NCBI RefSeq assembly: GCF_002356295.1
Contig: NZ_AP018042.1
Span: 1,334,361-1,398,360 of the forward strand
Reading direction: 5' to 3'
Length of the DNA: 64,000 nucleotides
Source of the DNA: Labilibaculum antarcticum
GTDB lineage: Bacteria; Bacteroidota; Bacteroidia; Bacteroidales; Marinifilaceae
Below the pieces are notes generated by a model. The model searched no databases. It was not told the DNA's origin and worked only from the letters and a program-made list of their open reading frames with translations. Below are positions 25,015-33,583 of this stretch, in pieces. The translations under genes and the position numbers were made by a program. Within the stretch, counting starts at the first letter, position 1; each line of letters opens with the position of its first letter.

Positions 25015-26301
25015 TTACACGATTTCAGCGACAACAAAGGTGCTTCCTCCAACAAAAACAAGATCATTCTCGTGTGCATTTGCCTTTGCGGCCTCTAATG
25101 CTGTTTTCACAGATGAGTATGAATTCCCCACTAAACTATAGGATTTTGCCTTTGCAGCTAGAATATTTTGATCTAATGCCCGGGGAATATCAGCGCAACA
25201 AAAGTAATAGCTTGCATTCTTTGGCATTAGTTCAAGAATCTCATCAATATCCTTATCATCAACCATACCAAAAACAATATGCAAATTTCTGTAATCCATC
25301 GATTCAATTTGCCCTAATATTTCTTTAATACCAGCAATGTTATGACCGGTGTCACAAATTACATTTGGGTTACTACCAATTGTTTGCCAACGTCCCAACA
25401 AACCAGTTTTATTTACGACTTCTGCAATGCCTTGTTTAACCGACTCTTCTGAAATATTCCAGGATTGTCTATTCAGCTCATCAAATACACACAGAGCCGT
25501 TCTGATATTCTTAATCTGATAACTCCCTAACAAATCACATAACAAATTTACACTTGAATTATTAGTACATGTTTTATAAATTAGATTACGTTTGCCATCA
25601 ACGAATTCATACGATTGTATCTCATACTGATCTTCAGAAAATAACAAATCAGAATTCTTATCGGAAGCAATCCCCTTAAAAACATCAATCAATTCTTTCT
25701 GTTTCTCACCAATAATCACAGGAATACCTTCCTTTATAATCCCAGCCTTTTCTCCAGCTATTTGGGAAAGTTCGGAGCCCAAAAGACCTGTATGATCTTT
25801 ACTGATATTAGTGATCACAGAAAGTAATGGTGTAATAATATTGGTGGAATCTAATCTGCCTCCAAGACCAACCTCTACTACAGCAACATCAACCTCTTGC
25901 TCAGCGAAATAATCAAAAGCCATTGCAACAGTCATCTCAAAAAAAGAAGGACATAATTCTTCAAACTTGCATTGATGCTTTCTTACAAAATCAACCACGT
26001 AATCTTCCACAACAAGCTCTCCGTTTACCTTTATTCTCTCTCGAAAATCACGCAAGTGAGGTGAGGTATACAAACCAACTTTATAACCTGCCGACTGTAA
26101 TACTGAAGCAACAGTATGTGAAACGGACCCCTTGCCGTTTGTTCCGGCAACATGAATCGATTTAAACTTTTTATGTGGATGATTAAAATATTCATCCAAA
26201 GCTAAAGTTGTATCCAAATTAGCTTTATAAGCAGCCTTCCCTGTACGCTGATACATGGGAAGTTTAGTAAACATATAATCTAAAGTTTCTTTATAATTCA
26301 T
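25015..26301 (-). CDS. folC: Bifunctional folylpolyglutamate/dihydrofolate synthase
   Basis: This Mur-ligase family enzyme adds glutamate to dihydropteroate and folates in the cytoplasm. It shows the ATP-binding VAGTNGKGSVSHTVASVL, then GLYTSPHLRDFRERI, the metal-binding VVEVGLGGRLDSTN, and SKDHTGLLG with GEKAGIIK. The C-terminal ligand domain has CDTGHNIAGIK and ends FVGGSTFVVAEIV. The ATG at 26301 (MNYKETLDYMFTKL) fits the family start better than the in-frame GTG nine bases upstream. It stands alone, downstream of a gap holding no other gene; tRNA-Val follows its end on the same strand only in reverse order (upstream-to-downstream: folC then tRNA-Val). Confidence 0.95.
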   Translation of the reverse strand: MNYKETLDYMFTKLPMYQRTGKAAYKANLDTTLALDEYFNHPHKKFKSIHVAGTNGKGSVSHTVASVLQSAGYKVGLYTSPHLRDFRERIKVNGELVVEDYVVDFVRKHQCKFEELCPSFFEMTVAMAFDYFAEQEVDVAVVEVGLGGRLDSTNIITPLLSVITNISKDHTGLLGSELSQIAGEKAGIIKEGIPVIIGEKQKELIDVFKGIASDKNSDLLFSEDQYEIQSYEFVDGKRNLIYKTCTNNSSVNLLCDLLGSYQIKNIRTALCVFDELNRQSWNISEESVKQGIAEVVNKTGLLGRWQTIGSNPNVICDTGHNIAGIKEILGQIESMDYRNLHIVFGMVDDKDIDEILELMPKNASYYFCCADIPRALDQNILAAKAKSYSLVGNSYSSVKTALEAAKANAHENDLVFVGGSTFVVAEIV

Positions 26302-26568
26302 TTTCAACACGCTAGTAAATCTGATGATTTTGCAAAGGAAGAATAAAATTTCTTAAATTTTGTGTTACCAGGTTGAACTTCCTACAAAAATTGCTAAATT
26401 AAAACTATTAAATACCACCGTTTAATTTAAAACATCAAGTCGGTTTCATAAAACACAACGATTTTTAAAGACTTTTAAACATATAACAAATTAAACACAA
26501 GCAGTTTATAATTAAAAGAAACGTCGATATTTTATGCTTGTCTAAATTAACCTCTAACACCATTCATT

Positions 26569-27900
26569 ATGGCTAAACTCAAAAAGATTTTCGTTCTCGA
26601 CACAAATGTTATTCTTCACGATTTTAATTCCATTTATAATTTTGAAGAAAATGATGTTGTTATTCCAATAACAGTTCTTGAAGAACTTGATAAGTTTAAA
26701 AAAGGAAATGACCAAATTAATTACCATGCACGTGAATTCAATAGAGAATTAGATCGGATTTCAGGAGATTCACTCTTTACTTCAGGTGTGCCGTTGGGTA
26801 AAAATTTAGGAAAACTATCTATTGAAACGGGAAAAGAATTTTCTCCTCAAATGAAAAGGTCTTTCCAAGATAATATTCCAGATCACCGAATACTAGCTAT
26901 TGCAGAATACTTACATAATAAAAAAGACAAAAAAAAGGTGATTCTAATTTCTAAGGACATTAACCTTAGAATGAAAGCCAAATCGTTAGGCATTCCTGCC
27001 GAAGATTATAAAAATGATCAAGTTCAAGATCTTGATGATGTGATTCGCCTAGGAATTACAACTTTAGAAAATTTTGATGACGAAAAGATCTCCTCCCTGT
27101 ATAATTCTAACGAAGGGATTACAGAAGAAGAGTTTGGATTCGATAAAACGATTACTGGTCATGAGTATTTTATTCTTAAAAGCAATTCATCCAGCGTTCT
27201 TGCACATTTCGACCCAATAACAAAAACAATATCACGGGTTGAAAAACCGAATTCATATGGAATATTTCCTCGAAATGCCGAGCAAACATTTTCGATGCAT
27301 GCTCTTTTGGATCCCAAAATTTCATTAGTAGCATTAACCGGTCGAGCCGGGACCGGAAAAACATTATTAGCATTGGCAACTGCACTGCAACAAATTGATA
27401 TGTACGATCAAATTTTTCTTGCACGACCTATTGTTGCGTTAGCAAATAAGGATCTTGGGTATCTGCCAGGCGATGCAAAAGAAAAAATTGGGCCATACAT
27501 GCAGCCGCTATTCGATAACTTGAGTGTAATCAAACACAAATTTAATATTCACAGTAAAGAGTACCTTAAAATCGATGAGTTATTGAAAGATGATAGATTA
27601 CAAATTACTCCTTTGGCTTACATCAGAGGCAGAAGTCTTTCCAATACTTTCTTCATTGTTGATGAAGCACAAAACTTAACTCCTCACGAAATTAAAACGA
27701 TAATTACACGTGCTGGCGAAGGAACAAAAATGATCTTTACCGGAGATCTTGAACAAATAGATTCTCCCTACTTAGATAAGAAATCAAATGGATTAGCATA
27801 CCTGTCGGACAGAATGCAAGGACAAGACATATTCGCACATGTTAACCTAATAAAAGGAGAAAGAAGTCATCTTGCCGAACTGGCAAGTAATCTTCTATAA
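26569..27900 (+). CDS. PhoH family ATPase with N-terminal PIN domain
   Basis: This 443-residue protein joins a PIN ribonuclease-like domain (about 1-150) to a C-terminal PhoH ATPase (about 235-443). The PIN part has acidic residues in FVLDTNVILHDF, TVLEELDKFK and DHRILAIAEY plus ILISKDINLR. The ATPase has Walker A LTGRAGTGKTLLALA and Walker B FFIVDEAQNLTPHE, then MIFTGDLEQID. The PIN-PhoH fusion is widespread (YlaK/PhoH2-like); related PhoH2 proteins unwind and cleave RNA, so a role in RNA metabolism is likely. It has its own upstream gap of 258 bp with no clear promoter match. The ATG is preceded by no strong ribosome-binding site, as is common here. Confidence 0.93.
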   Translation: MAKLKKIFVLDTNVILHDFNSIYNFEENDVVIPITVLEELDKFKKGNDQINYHAREFNRELDRISGDSLFTSGVPLGKNLGKLSIETGKEFSPQMKRSFQDNIPDHRILAIAEYLHNKKDKKKVILISKDINLRMKAKSLGIPAEDYKNDQVQDLDDVIRLGITTLENFDDEKISSLYNSNEGITEEEFGFDKTITGHEYFILKSNSSSVLAHFDPITKTISRVEKPNSYGIFPRNAEQTFSMHALLDPKISLVALTGRAGTGKTLLALATALQQIDMYDQIFLARPIVALANKDLGYLPGDAKEKIGPYMQPLFDNLSVIKHKFNIHSKEYLKIDELLKDDRLQITPLAYIRGRSLSNTFFIVDEAQNLTPHEIKTIITRAGEGTKMIFTGDLEQIDSPYLDKKSNGLAYLSDRMQGQDIFAHVNLIKGERSHLAELASNLL

Positions 27901-28052
27901 ATCTATTTATTGCAATACTGAAAAATTTCATTTAAATTAAATAAATCAAATACTTAGAAACGCACTTCAGATTATCGTAAAGGGCTTATATTATTCAAAT
28001 CAAATAGGTAATATGACTTACTTACTCTCACTGAAAATCTAAACATACTCTT

Positions 28053-28958
28053 ATGAAAATAATGAAATTTGCTGCCATAGATATCGGATCAAATGCAATC
28101 CGATTGTTGTTTATGAATGTGCTTGAGGATGGCAGTAATACATACTTTAAAAAATCATCATTAATAAGAGTTCCCATTCGTTTAGGAACAGATACTTTCA
28201 TTGATAAATTCATCTCTCATGAAAAGGCTGAGAAATTAATTAAATCAATGAAAGCGTTCAGTAATCTGATGCAGGTTCATGAGATTGTGAATTATCGAGC
28301 TTGTGCAACTTCGGCAATGAGGGAGGCTACAAATGGTGCTGAGATCATTCAACGAATTGAAAAGGAATCAGGCATTAAGATTGATGTTATCGATGGAAAG
28401 GAAGAAGCAAGCATTATTTTTGATAATAAAATTGCAGATACACTTGATCCTTCTAAAGATTACTTATATGTTGATGTTGGTGGTGGAAGTACAGAATTGA
28501 CTCTTTTTTCAAAAGGAATTTGCCGTTTTTCTGCATCTTTTAATGTAGGAACAATTAAAATTCTTCGGGATTGTGTGCCAATGGGTGAATTTATCCGAAT
28601 TAAGGAATGCTTATTGGACATCTGTCCGAATTGTGAAAACATTGAAATCATAGGCTCAGGAGGTAATATTAACAGATTAGTAAAACTTGCGGCGCCTAAA
28701 AAGGAAAAATTCATAGCATACCAAGAATTTAAAAGTATTTATTATGAGCTTAAAAAATACAGCTACAAAGAATTAATGATTAATTATGACATGAATCCTG
28801 ACCGAGCCGATGTTATCATTCCTGCAGCAACAATTTTCTTGAGTATAATGGAATGGGCAAAGGCCGAAAAGATACATGTTCCTAAAATTGGTGTTACCGA
28901 TGGTATTATTCATCAATTATACAAGGAATATAGCTCAAGCAGTCTTTTAATTGATTAA
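28053..28958 (+). CDS. Ppx/GppA family phosphatase
   Basis: This 301-residue member of the ASKHA superfamily shows phosphate-1 AAIDIGSNAIRLLF, then ACATSAMREATNG, the acidic EEASIIF, phosphate-2 LYVDVGGGSTELTLF, NVGTIKILRD, and the adenosine-type IGSGGNINRL. Family members hydrolyse polyphosphate or the 5' phosphate of pppGpp. The short length matches GppA/Ppx1-like single-module enzymes, not the four-domain E. coli Ppx. No ppk is in the window. Either ATG (28053 or 28062) may start it; MKFAAIDIGS is the more usual N-terminus. Confidence 0.93.
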   Translation: MKIMKFAAIDIGSNAIRLLFMNVLEDGSNTYFKKSSLIRVPIRLGTDTFIDKFISHEKAEKLIKSMKAFSNLMQVHEIVNYRACATSAMREATNGAEIIQRIEKESGIKIDVIDGKEEASIIFDNKIADTLDPSKDYLYVDVGGGSTELTLFSKGICRFSASFNVGTIKILRDCVPMGEFIRIKECLLDICPNCENIEIIGSGGNINRLVKLAAPKKEKFIAYQEFKSIYYELKKYSYKELMINYDMNPDRADVIIPAATIFLSIMEWAKAEKIHVPKIGVTDGIIHQLYKEYSSSSLLID

Positions 28959-29006
28959 AAAGCAATTCTTTTTCCTAAATTTGCGCAGTAAATAATTTTT
29001 ATATTT

Positions 29007-29039
29007 TGAACTATTTCAAATTTGATTTGAGATAGTTCA
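29007..29039 (+). terminator. Hairpin between ppx/gppA and mtaB, possible terminator
   Basis: GAACTATTTCAAAT (29008-29021) pairs with ATTTGAGATAGTTC (29025-29038) around TTG, with one T-G wobble and an extra outer T-A pair. It is followed by ATTTATTTTGG, a weak U-rich tail. An exact TAnnTTTG box (TAAATTTG, 28976-28983) lies just upstream, so the hairpin could instead sit in the mtaB leader. Confidence 0.5.
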
Positions 29040-29099
29040 TTTATTTTGGCTAAATACTGAATATCAGCATCTAGCTAACCATCAGTAAGGAAAGAAACT

Positions 29100-30434
29100 A
29101 TGTTGCAAGGTAAAAAAGTCGCATTCTACACATTAGGATGTAAACTTAATTTTTCGGAAACATCTACAATTGGTCGTTCATTTAAAGAAATGGGCTTCGA
29201 AACGGTAAAACATACCGAGAAAGCTGATATTTATGTTCTGAATACATGTTCAGTTACGGATCATGCAGATAAAAAATGCAGACAAGCAATCAAAAAGGCC
29301 ATAAAAACCAATCCAAATGCATTTATTGCTGTAATTGGATGTTACGCCCAATTAAAACCAGATGAAATTCTTGGGATTCCCGGTGTTGATCTTGTTTTAG
29401 GTGCTAATGAAAAATTCAATATCCTTAAGTACATTGATCATCTGGAGAAAAAAGGTACGGGAGAACTTCATCCCTGCGAGATTGCCTCCATAAAAGACTT
29501 CCACTTTTCTTATTCTATGGGCGATAGAACACGTTGTTTTCTTAAAATTCAAGATGGTTGCGATTATTATTGCACTTATTGCACAATTCCATTTGCTCGC
29601 GGCAACAGCCGCAACATGAGCATAAAAGAAACAGTTCAGCAAGCTGAAAAAGTGGCAGAACAAGGAGCTAAGGAAATCATCTTAACAGGAGTTAATATTG
29701 GTGATTTTGGAAAAAGCACGAACGAAACCTTTCTGGATTTAATTAAAGAACTAGAAAAGGTAAAAGGAATTAGCCGTATTCGTATTTCTTCAATCGAACC
29801 AAACCTTCTAAGCAATGAGATTATTGAATTTGTTGCTCAATCTGAAAAATTTGTAAACCATTTTCACCTTCCTCTTCAAGCAGGTTCCAACAAAGTATTG
29901 AAACTGATGAAGAGAAGATACGACAGAGAATTATTCGCTCAACGTATTGAGAAAATTAAAACCCTACTACCTGATGCCTTTATTGGCGTTGATGTAATTG
30001 CCGGAAGTCGAGGAGAAAGCGAGCAGGATTTTGAAGATGCCTACCTTTTCATCAAAGATTTACCAATTAGTCAACTTCACGTATTCCCATACTCTGAAAG
30101 ACAAGGAACAAAAGCGTTGGAAATAAAAGAAGTAGTTACCATACCGGAAAGAAAAAGAAGAGCTAAAATATTGCATATCCTTTCAGATAAAAAACTGAAC
30201 GCTTTTTATCAGGAAAATTTAGGCAAATCAGAAGAAGTTCTATTCGAATCGTATAATGATCATGGTAAAATGTATGGATTCACGAAAAATTACCTGAAAG
30301 TTGAAATTCCATACAATCAAAACCTTCGCAACAAGCTTACGTTTGTTAACTTGCAAGAGGTAAATTCGAATGGTAATATTTTAGGTGCTGTAATTGATAA
30401 AATCCGATTCAAACTTAAACCTATTCTGCAATAA
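29100..30434 (+). CDS. mtaB: tRNA t6A methylthiotransferase MtaB
   Basis: This 444-residue radical SAM enzyme adds a methylthio group to t6A37 of tRNAs reading ANN codons. The N-terminal MTTase domain holds the first cluster cysteines (LGCKLNFSE, NTCSVTD, GCYAQL). The radical SAM domain has CDYYCTYCTIPFARG (CxxxCxxC), then TGVNIGDFG and RISSIEPNLL. A C-terminal TRAM domain (about 375-440) ends the protein. The length and the LGCKLNFSE opening distinguish MtaB from MiaB and RimO. The AAGGAAAG before the ATG is a good ribosome-binding site. The inositol-phosphatase gene follows 11 bp later, so they are probably co-transcribed. Confidence 0.95.
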   Translation: MLQGKKVAFYTLGCKLNFSETSTIGRSFKEMGFETVKHTEKADIYVLNTCSVTDHADKKCRQAIKKAIKTNPNAFIAVIGCYAQLKPDEILGIPGVDLVLGANEKFNILKYIDHLEKKGTGELHPCEIASIKDFHFSYSMGDRTRCFLKIQDGCDYYCTYCTIPFARGNSRNMSIKETVQQAEKVAEQGAKEIILTGVNIGDFGKSTNETFLDLIKELEKVKGISRIRISSIEPNLLSNEIIEFVAQSEKFVNHFHLPLQAGSNKVLKLMKRRYDRELFAQRIEKIKTLLPDAFIGVDVIAGSRGESEQDFEDAYLFIKDLPISQLHVFPYSERQGTKALEIKEVVTIPERKRRAKILHILSDKKLNAFYQENLGKSEEVLFESYNDHGKMYGFTKNYLKVEIPYNQNLRNKLTFVNLQEVNSNGNILGAVIDKIRFKLKPILQ

Positions 30435-30445
30435 ATTACAAACAC

Positions 30446-31246
30446 ATGATCGATCTTAAAGAACTTTGTTTTAAAACTAATGACATAGCCAGAAAAGTTG
30501 GCACATTCATAAAAGAACAACAAAGCAGAATCAAATCTGATGTTATAGAAGTTAAAGGAATACACGATTTCGTAACCTATGTTGACAAGACAGCGGAAAA
30601 ACAGATTGTAGCCGAATTGAAACTGATTCTTTCTGATGCTGGATTTATAGCCGAAGAAGGAACAGAGACTCATCGAGCAGAGAGATATAACTGGATTATT
30701 GATCCGCTAGACGGCACAACCAATTATATTCACGGATTATCGCCATTTGCAGTTAGCATTGCTTTGCAAGAATACGATGAAATTGTATTGGGCGTGGTTT
30801 ATGAAATTAGCCTTGACGAATGCTTTTATTCTTGGAAAGGAGCACCTGAAGCCTACCTAAATGGAAAAACAATTTCTGTTTCGAAAGCCAAGTCTGTCGA
30901 TGCAAGTTTAATTGCTACAGGATTTCCATACTGCGATTACGATCAATTAAAAAAATTCATGGCATCATTGGAGTACTTCATTATTAATTCCCATGGTGTT
31001 CGTCGACTTGGTTCTGCTGCTACCGATTTGGCATATGTTGCTTGTGGCAGATTCGAAGCCTTTTACGAATATAATCTTCATCCTTGGGATGTTGCAGCTG
31101 GTTCATTTCTAGTTACGCAAGCAGGAGGTAAGGTTTGTGATTTTAAAGGAGGTAACAAATTCATTTATGGAAAAGAAATAATTGCCAGTAATAACCTGGT
31201 TCACAATGAATTTAAAACCATTGTTAATAAATACATGAGTAAGTAA
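30446..31246 (+). CDS. Inositol monophosphatase family protein (SuhB-like)
   Basis: This 266-residue Mg-dependent phosphatase shows the family metal motifs. FIAEEGTE gives the first acidic ligands, WIIDPLDGTTNYIHGL is the central signature, and HPWDVAAGSFLVTQAGG is the C-terminal motif. Substrates in this family include inositol phosphates, fructose-1,6-bisphosphate and nucleotide phosphates, and the sequence does not decide which one applies. It follows mtaB by 11 bp and precedes an acyltransferase by 54 bp on the same strand. No key residue is missing. Confidence 0.92.
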   Translation: MIDLKELCFKTNDIARKVGTFIKEQQSRIKSDVIEVKGIHDFVTYVDKTAEKQIVAELKLILSDAGFIAEEGTETHRAERYNWIIDPLDGTTNYIHGLSPFAVSIALQEYDEIVLGVVYEISLDECFYSWKGAPEAYLNGKTISVSKAKSVDASLIATGFPYCDYDQLKKFMASLEYFIINSHGVRRLGSAATDLAYVACGRFEAFYEYNLHPWDVAAGSFLVTQAGGKVCDFKGGNKFIYGKEIIASNNLVHNEFKTIVNKYMSK

Positions 31247-31300
31247 GCCGATTATTTCATCCTTGCTTTCTGCAGATAATAAAAAATATATCTCATCTAA

Positions 31301-32185
31301 ATGATAAAGCTTCTTTCCTATATTGTATATGGTCTTGTAAGGCTGATTAGCTACTTACCATTCACCATTCTATACATTTTTTCCGACATTATTTATCTAT
31401 TTGTTTATTACATACTCAGATATCGAAGAAAGATTGTTACAAGTAATCTTAAAAATTCTTTCCCAGAGAAATCCGAAAAAGAAATTCAGACAATACGAAA
31501 AGAATTTTACAGTCATTTCTGTGATACATTTATCGAGACCATTAAACTTTGGACGATAAGTGAAGAAGAAATGAGAAAACGATGCAAGTTCCTAAATCCA
31601 GATATTTTTGACGCCTACAAAGCCTCTGGTAAAAGCATTATGACCGTATTGGGACATTATGGGAATTGGGAGTGGCTAACATCATTTGCTGTATGGAAAG
31701 ATGCCTACTATCTGCCAATTTACAAACCTCTGCACAACAAGGTTTTTGACAAAATGTTCTTGCGTATTAGAGCTCGATTTGGAGCCAAGCCTGTTGCTAA
31801 AGATGATACTTTACGCACGATGATTTCTTACCGTAATCAAAATAAATATACGGCTACTGTTTTTATTGGTGACCAAACACCAAACAAAGCAAACCTTAAC
31901 TATTGGACAAAATTTCTTAATCAGGATACTCCTGTTTTGTTAGGAACCGAGCGCATTGCTAAAAAGTTGGATCAGGTCGTTGTGTTTATTCACATGAAGA
32001 AAGTGAAGAGAGGATATTATGAAGTAAACATTATTCCTCTTTTTGAAAATCCTAAAGAAACAGCTGAATTTGAAATCACTGAAAAACACACTCGTGTTTT
32101 AGAGAAAATTATTCAGGAAGATCCTGCTTACTGGCTATGGTCACATAGAAGATGGAAGCACAAAAAAGAAGATTCAGATAAATAA
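31301..32185 (+). CDS. LpxL/HtrB-type lysophospholipid/lipid A acyltransferase
   Basis: This 294-residue inner-membrane enzyme has an N-terminal helix (about 15-40, VRLISYLPFTILYIFSD). The catalytic HX4E motif sits in VLGHYGNWEWLT (near residue 120). The segment PIYKPLHNKVFDKMF, IGDQTPN and ending DPAYWLWSHRRWKHK match the LpxL/LpxM/KdtA-adjacent family used to add secondary acyl chains to lipid A, or ornithine-lipid-like substrates in Bacteroidota. Its neighbours are a GT2 glycosyltransferase 31 bp downstream and an inositol-phosphatase upstream, so envelope lipid or glycolipid synthesis is likely. The acyl donor and acceptor cannot be read from the sequence. Confidence 0.9.
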   Translation: MIKLLSYIVYGLVRLISYLPFTILYIFSDIIYLFVYYILRYRRKIVTSNLKNSFPEKSEKEIQTIRKEFYSHFCDTFIETIKLWTISEEEMRKRCKFLNPDIFDAYKASGKSIMTVLGHYGNWEWLTSFAVWKDAYYLPIYKPLHNKVFDKMFLRIRARFGAKPVAKDDTLRTMISYRNQNKYTATVFIGDQTPNKANLNYWTKFLNQDTPVLLGTERIAKKLDQVVVFIHMKKVKRGYYEVNIIPLFENPKETAEFEITEKHTRVLEKIIQEDPAYWLWSHRRWKHKKEDSDK

Positions 32186-32216
32186 AATACAAGTAAAAAA
32201 CATCGGTAAGAATAAA

Positions 32217-33239
32217 ATGAATAGAATTGGAATCGTAATACTAAACTGGAACGGAAAAAAATTACTAGAACAATTTCTGCCATCAGTTGTTGCTCACTCA
32301 GAGCGAGAATGGGCTGATGTTATTGTTGCAGATAATGCTTCAACTGACGATTCCATCGCATTTTTAGCAGAAGAATATCCAGATCTTCAAGTTATCCAAC
32401 TGGATAAAAATTATGGATTTGCAGAGGGTTACAATAGAGCATTGAACCAACTTTCACATACTTATTTCGTTCTTTTAAATTCAGATGTTGAGGTTACCCA
32501 AAATTGGCTAGATCCCATTTACCATCAATTCGAAAAAGACCTAAGCATTGCTGCGGCTCAACCACAAATTAAAGCATTTCACAACAAAACAAAGTTTGAA
32601 CATGCAGGAGCCTCTGGCGGTTTCATAGATTATTTGGGCTACCCATTTTGCAGAGGTAGAATACTAGATCAGATCGAAACAGATACAAGTCAATACAAAT
32701 CAGCAACAGATATTTTTTGGGCAAGTGGCGCTTCCCTCTTTATTCGTGCTGATATTTATAAAAAAACGGGTGGATTAGACGGTGATTTTTTTGCACACAT
32801 GGAAGAAATTGATTTGTGCTGGAGAATCAAAAACCAAGGTTACAGAATTATTGTAGAACCCAAATCTACAGTCTATCATGTTGGTGGAGCCACTTTACCA
32901 TATAACAGTCCAAATAAATTATTTTTAAATTTCCGCAACAATCTATTCATGTTGCATAAAAATTTACCTGGCAATAAATTCTACTCTATTCTCTTACAAA
33001 GAATGATATTGGATGGCATCGCGGCAATTAAATTTCTTTTAAGTGGCGAATTTTTAAATTTTAGAGCAGTATTTAAAGCTCATCTCTCCTACTACTCCAT
33101 GTTACCAAAAATGAGACAAAAACGAAAACATTTAGTTCCTCTTGTAATTAAAAAGGAGCACAAAGAAATGTACAAAAGTAGTATTATGTTTGATTTCTAT
33201 TTGAAAAAGAAAAAAGAATTCTCAGATATTACTTTCTAA
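32217..33239 (+). CDS. Family 2 glycosyltransferase
   Basis: This 340-residue GT-A enzyme starts GIVILNWNGKKLLEQFLPS, then ADNASTDDSIAFL, NYGFAEGYN and FVLLNSDVEV (the DxD-like SDV). The acceptor site reads HMEEIDLCWRIKNQGYRI, followed by VYHVGGATLP. This is the rhamnosyl/GalNAc-transferase-like branch with the ED(L)CWR acceptor motif. A membrane-associated C-terminal region follows (FRNNLFMLHKNLP). It is the last gene of the mtaB-headed plus-strand run. It ends 15 bp from the convergent gdx gene with no visible terminator between them, so read-through antisense RNA is possible. Confidence 0.9.
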   Translation: MNRIGIVILNWNGKKLLEQFLPSVVAHSEREWADVIVADNASTDDSIAFLAEEYPDLQVIQLDKNYGFAEGYNRALNQLSHTYFVLLNSDVEVTQNWLDPIYHQFEKDLSIAAAQPQIKAFHNKTKFEHAGASGGFIDYLGYPFCRGRILDQIETDTSQYKSATDIFWASGASLFIRADIYKKTGGLDGDFFAHMEEIDLCWRIKNQGYRIIVEPKSTVYHVGGATLPYNSPNKLFLNFRNNLFMLHKNLPGNKFYSILLQRMILDGIAAIKFLLSGEFLNFRAVFKAHLSYYSMLPKMRQKRKHLVPLVIKKEHKEMYKSSIMFDFYLKKKKEFSDITF

Positions 33240-33254
33240 AAAGAAAATTTCAAA

Positions 33255-33581
33255 TTAACTAACTGCGGTAAATTTAAGACCTATAATTGACACAAGTAAA
33301 AGAATTAAAAAGAATATTCTTGAGAAGTGAATAGGCTCACTGAATAAAACGATTCCTAAAATAGCAGTCGAAAATGCTCCTATTCCTGTCCACACAGCAT
33401 AAGCAGTGCCTAAAGGCAAGGTTTTTATCGCCAGAGCAAGAAAATATAGACTTATTGCCATGGCAACAATCGTCACTAAACTAGGCCAAAGCTTAGTAAA
33501 GCCTTCTGCATATTTTAGTCCAACAGCCCAAACGGCTTCAAATAATCCCGCAATAATCAAATAAATCCACGCAATAGCCAT
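33255..33581 (-). CDS. SMR family exporter, Gdx/SugE guanidinium type
   Basis: This 108-residue inner-membrane protein has four helices: about 4-22, 33-52, 58-80 and 86-104. The essential SMR Glu lies in LIIAGLFEAVWAVGLKY. The loop LGTAYAVWTGIGAFSTAILG is the Gdx/SugE form rather than the EmrE form. Gdx exports guanidinium as an antiparallel dimer, coupled to protons. It starts 2 bp after murF on the same strand, so it is made from the murF transcript. It therefore lacks the guanidine riboswitch leader often seen before gdx. Substrate assignment is by motif only. Confidence 0.88.
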   Translation of the reverse strand: MAIAWIYLIIAGLFEAVWAVGLKYAEGFTKLWPSLVTIVAMAISLYFLALAIKTLPLGTAYAVWTGIGAFSTAILGIVLFSEPIHFSRIFFLILLLVSIIGLKFTAVS

Positions 33582-33583
33582 AG

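Noticed and set aside
33582-33583. Guanidine riboswitch before the SMR exporter gene
   Set aside because: There is no leader: the gene begins 2 bp after the murF stop.
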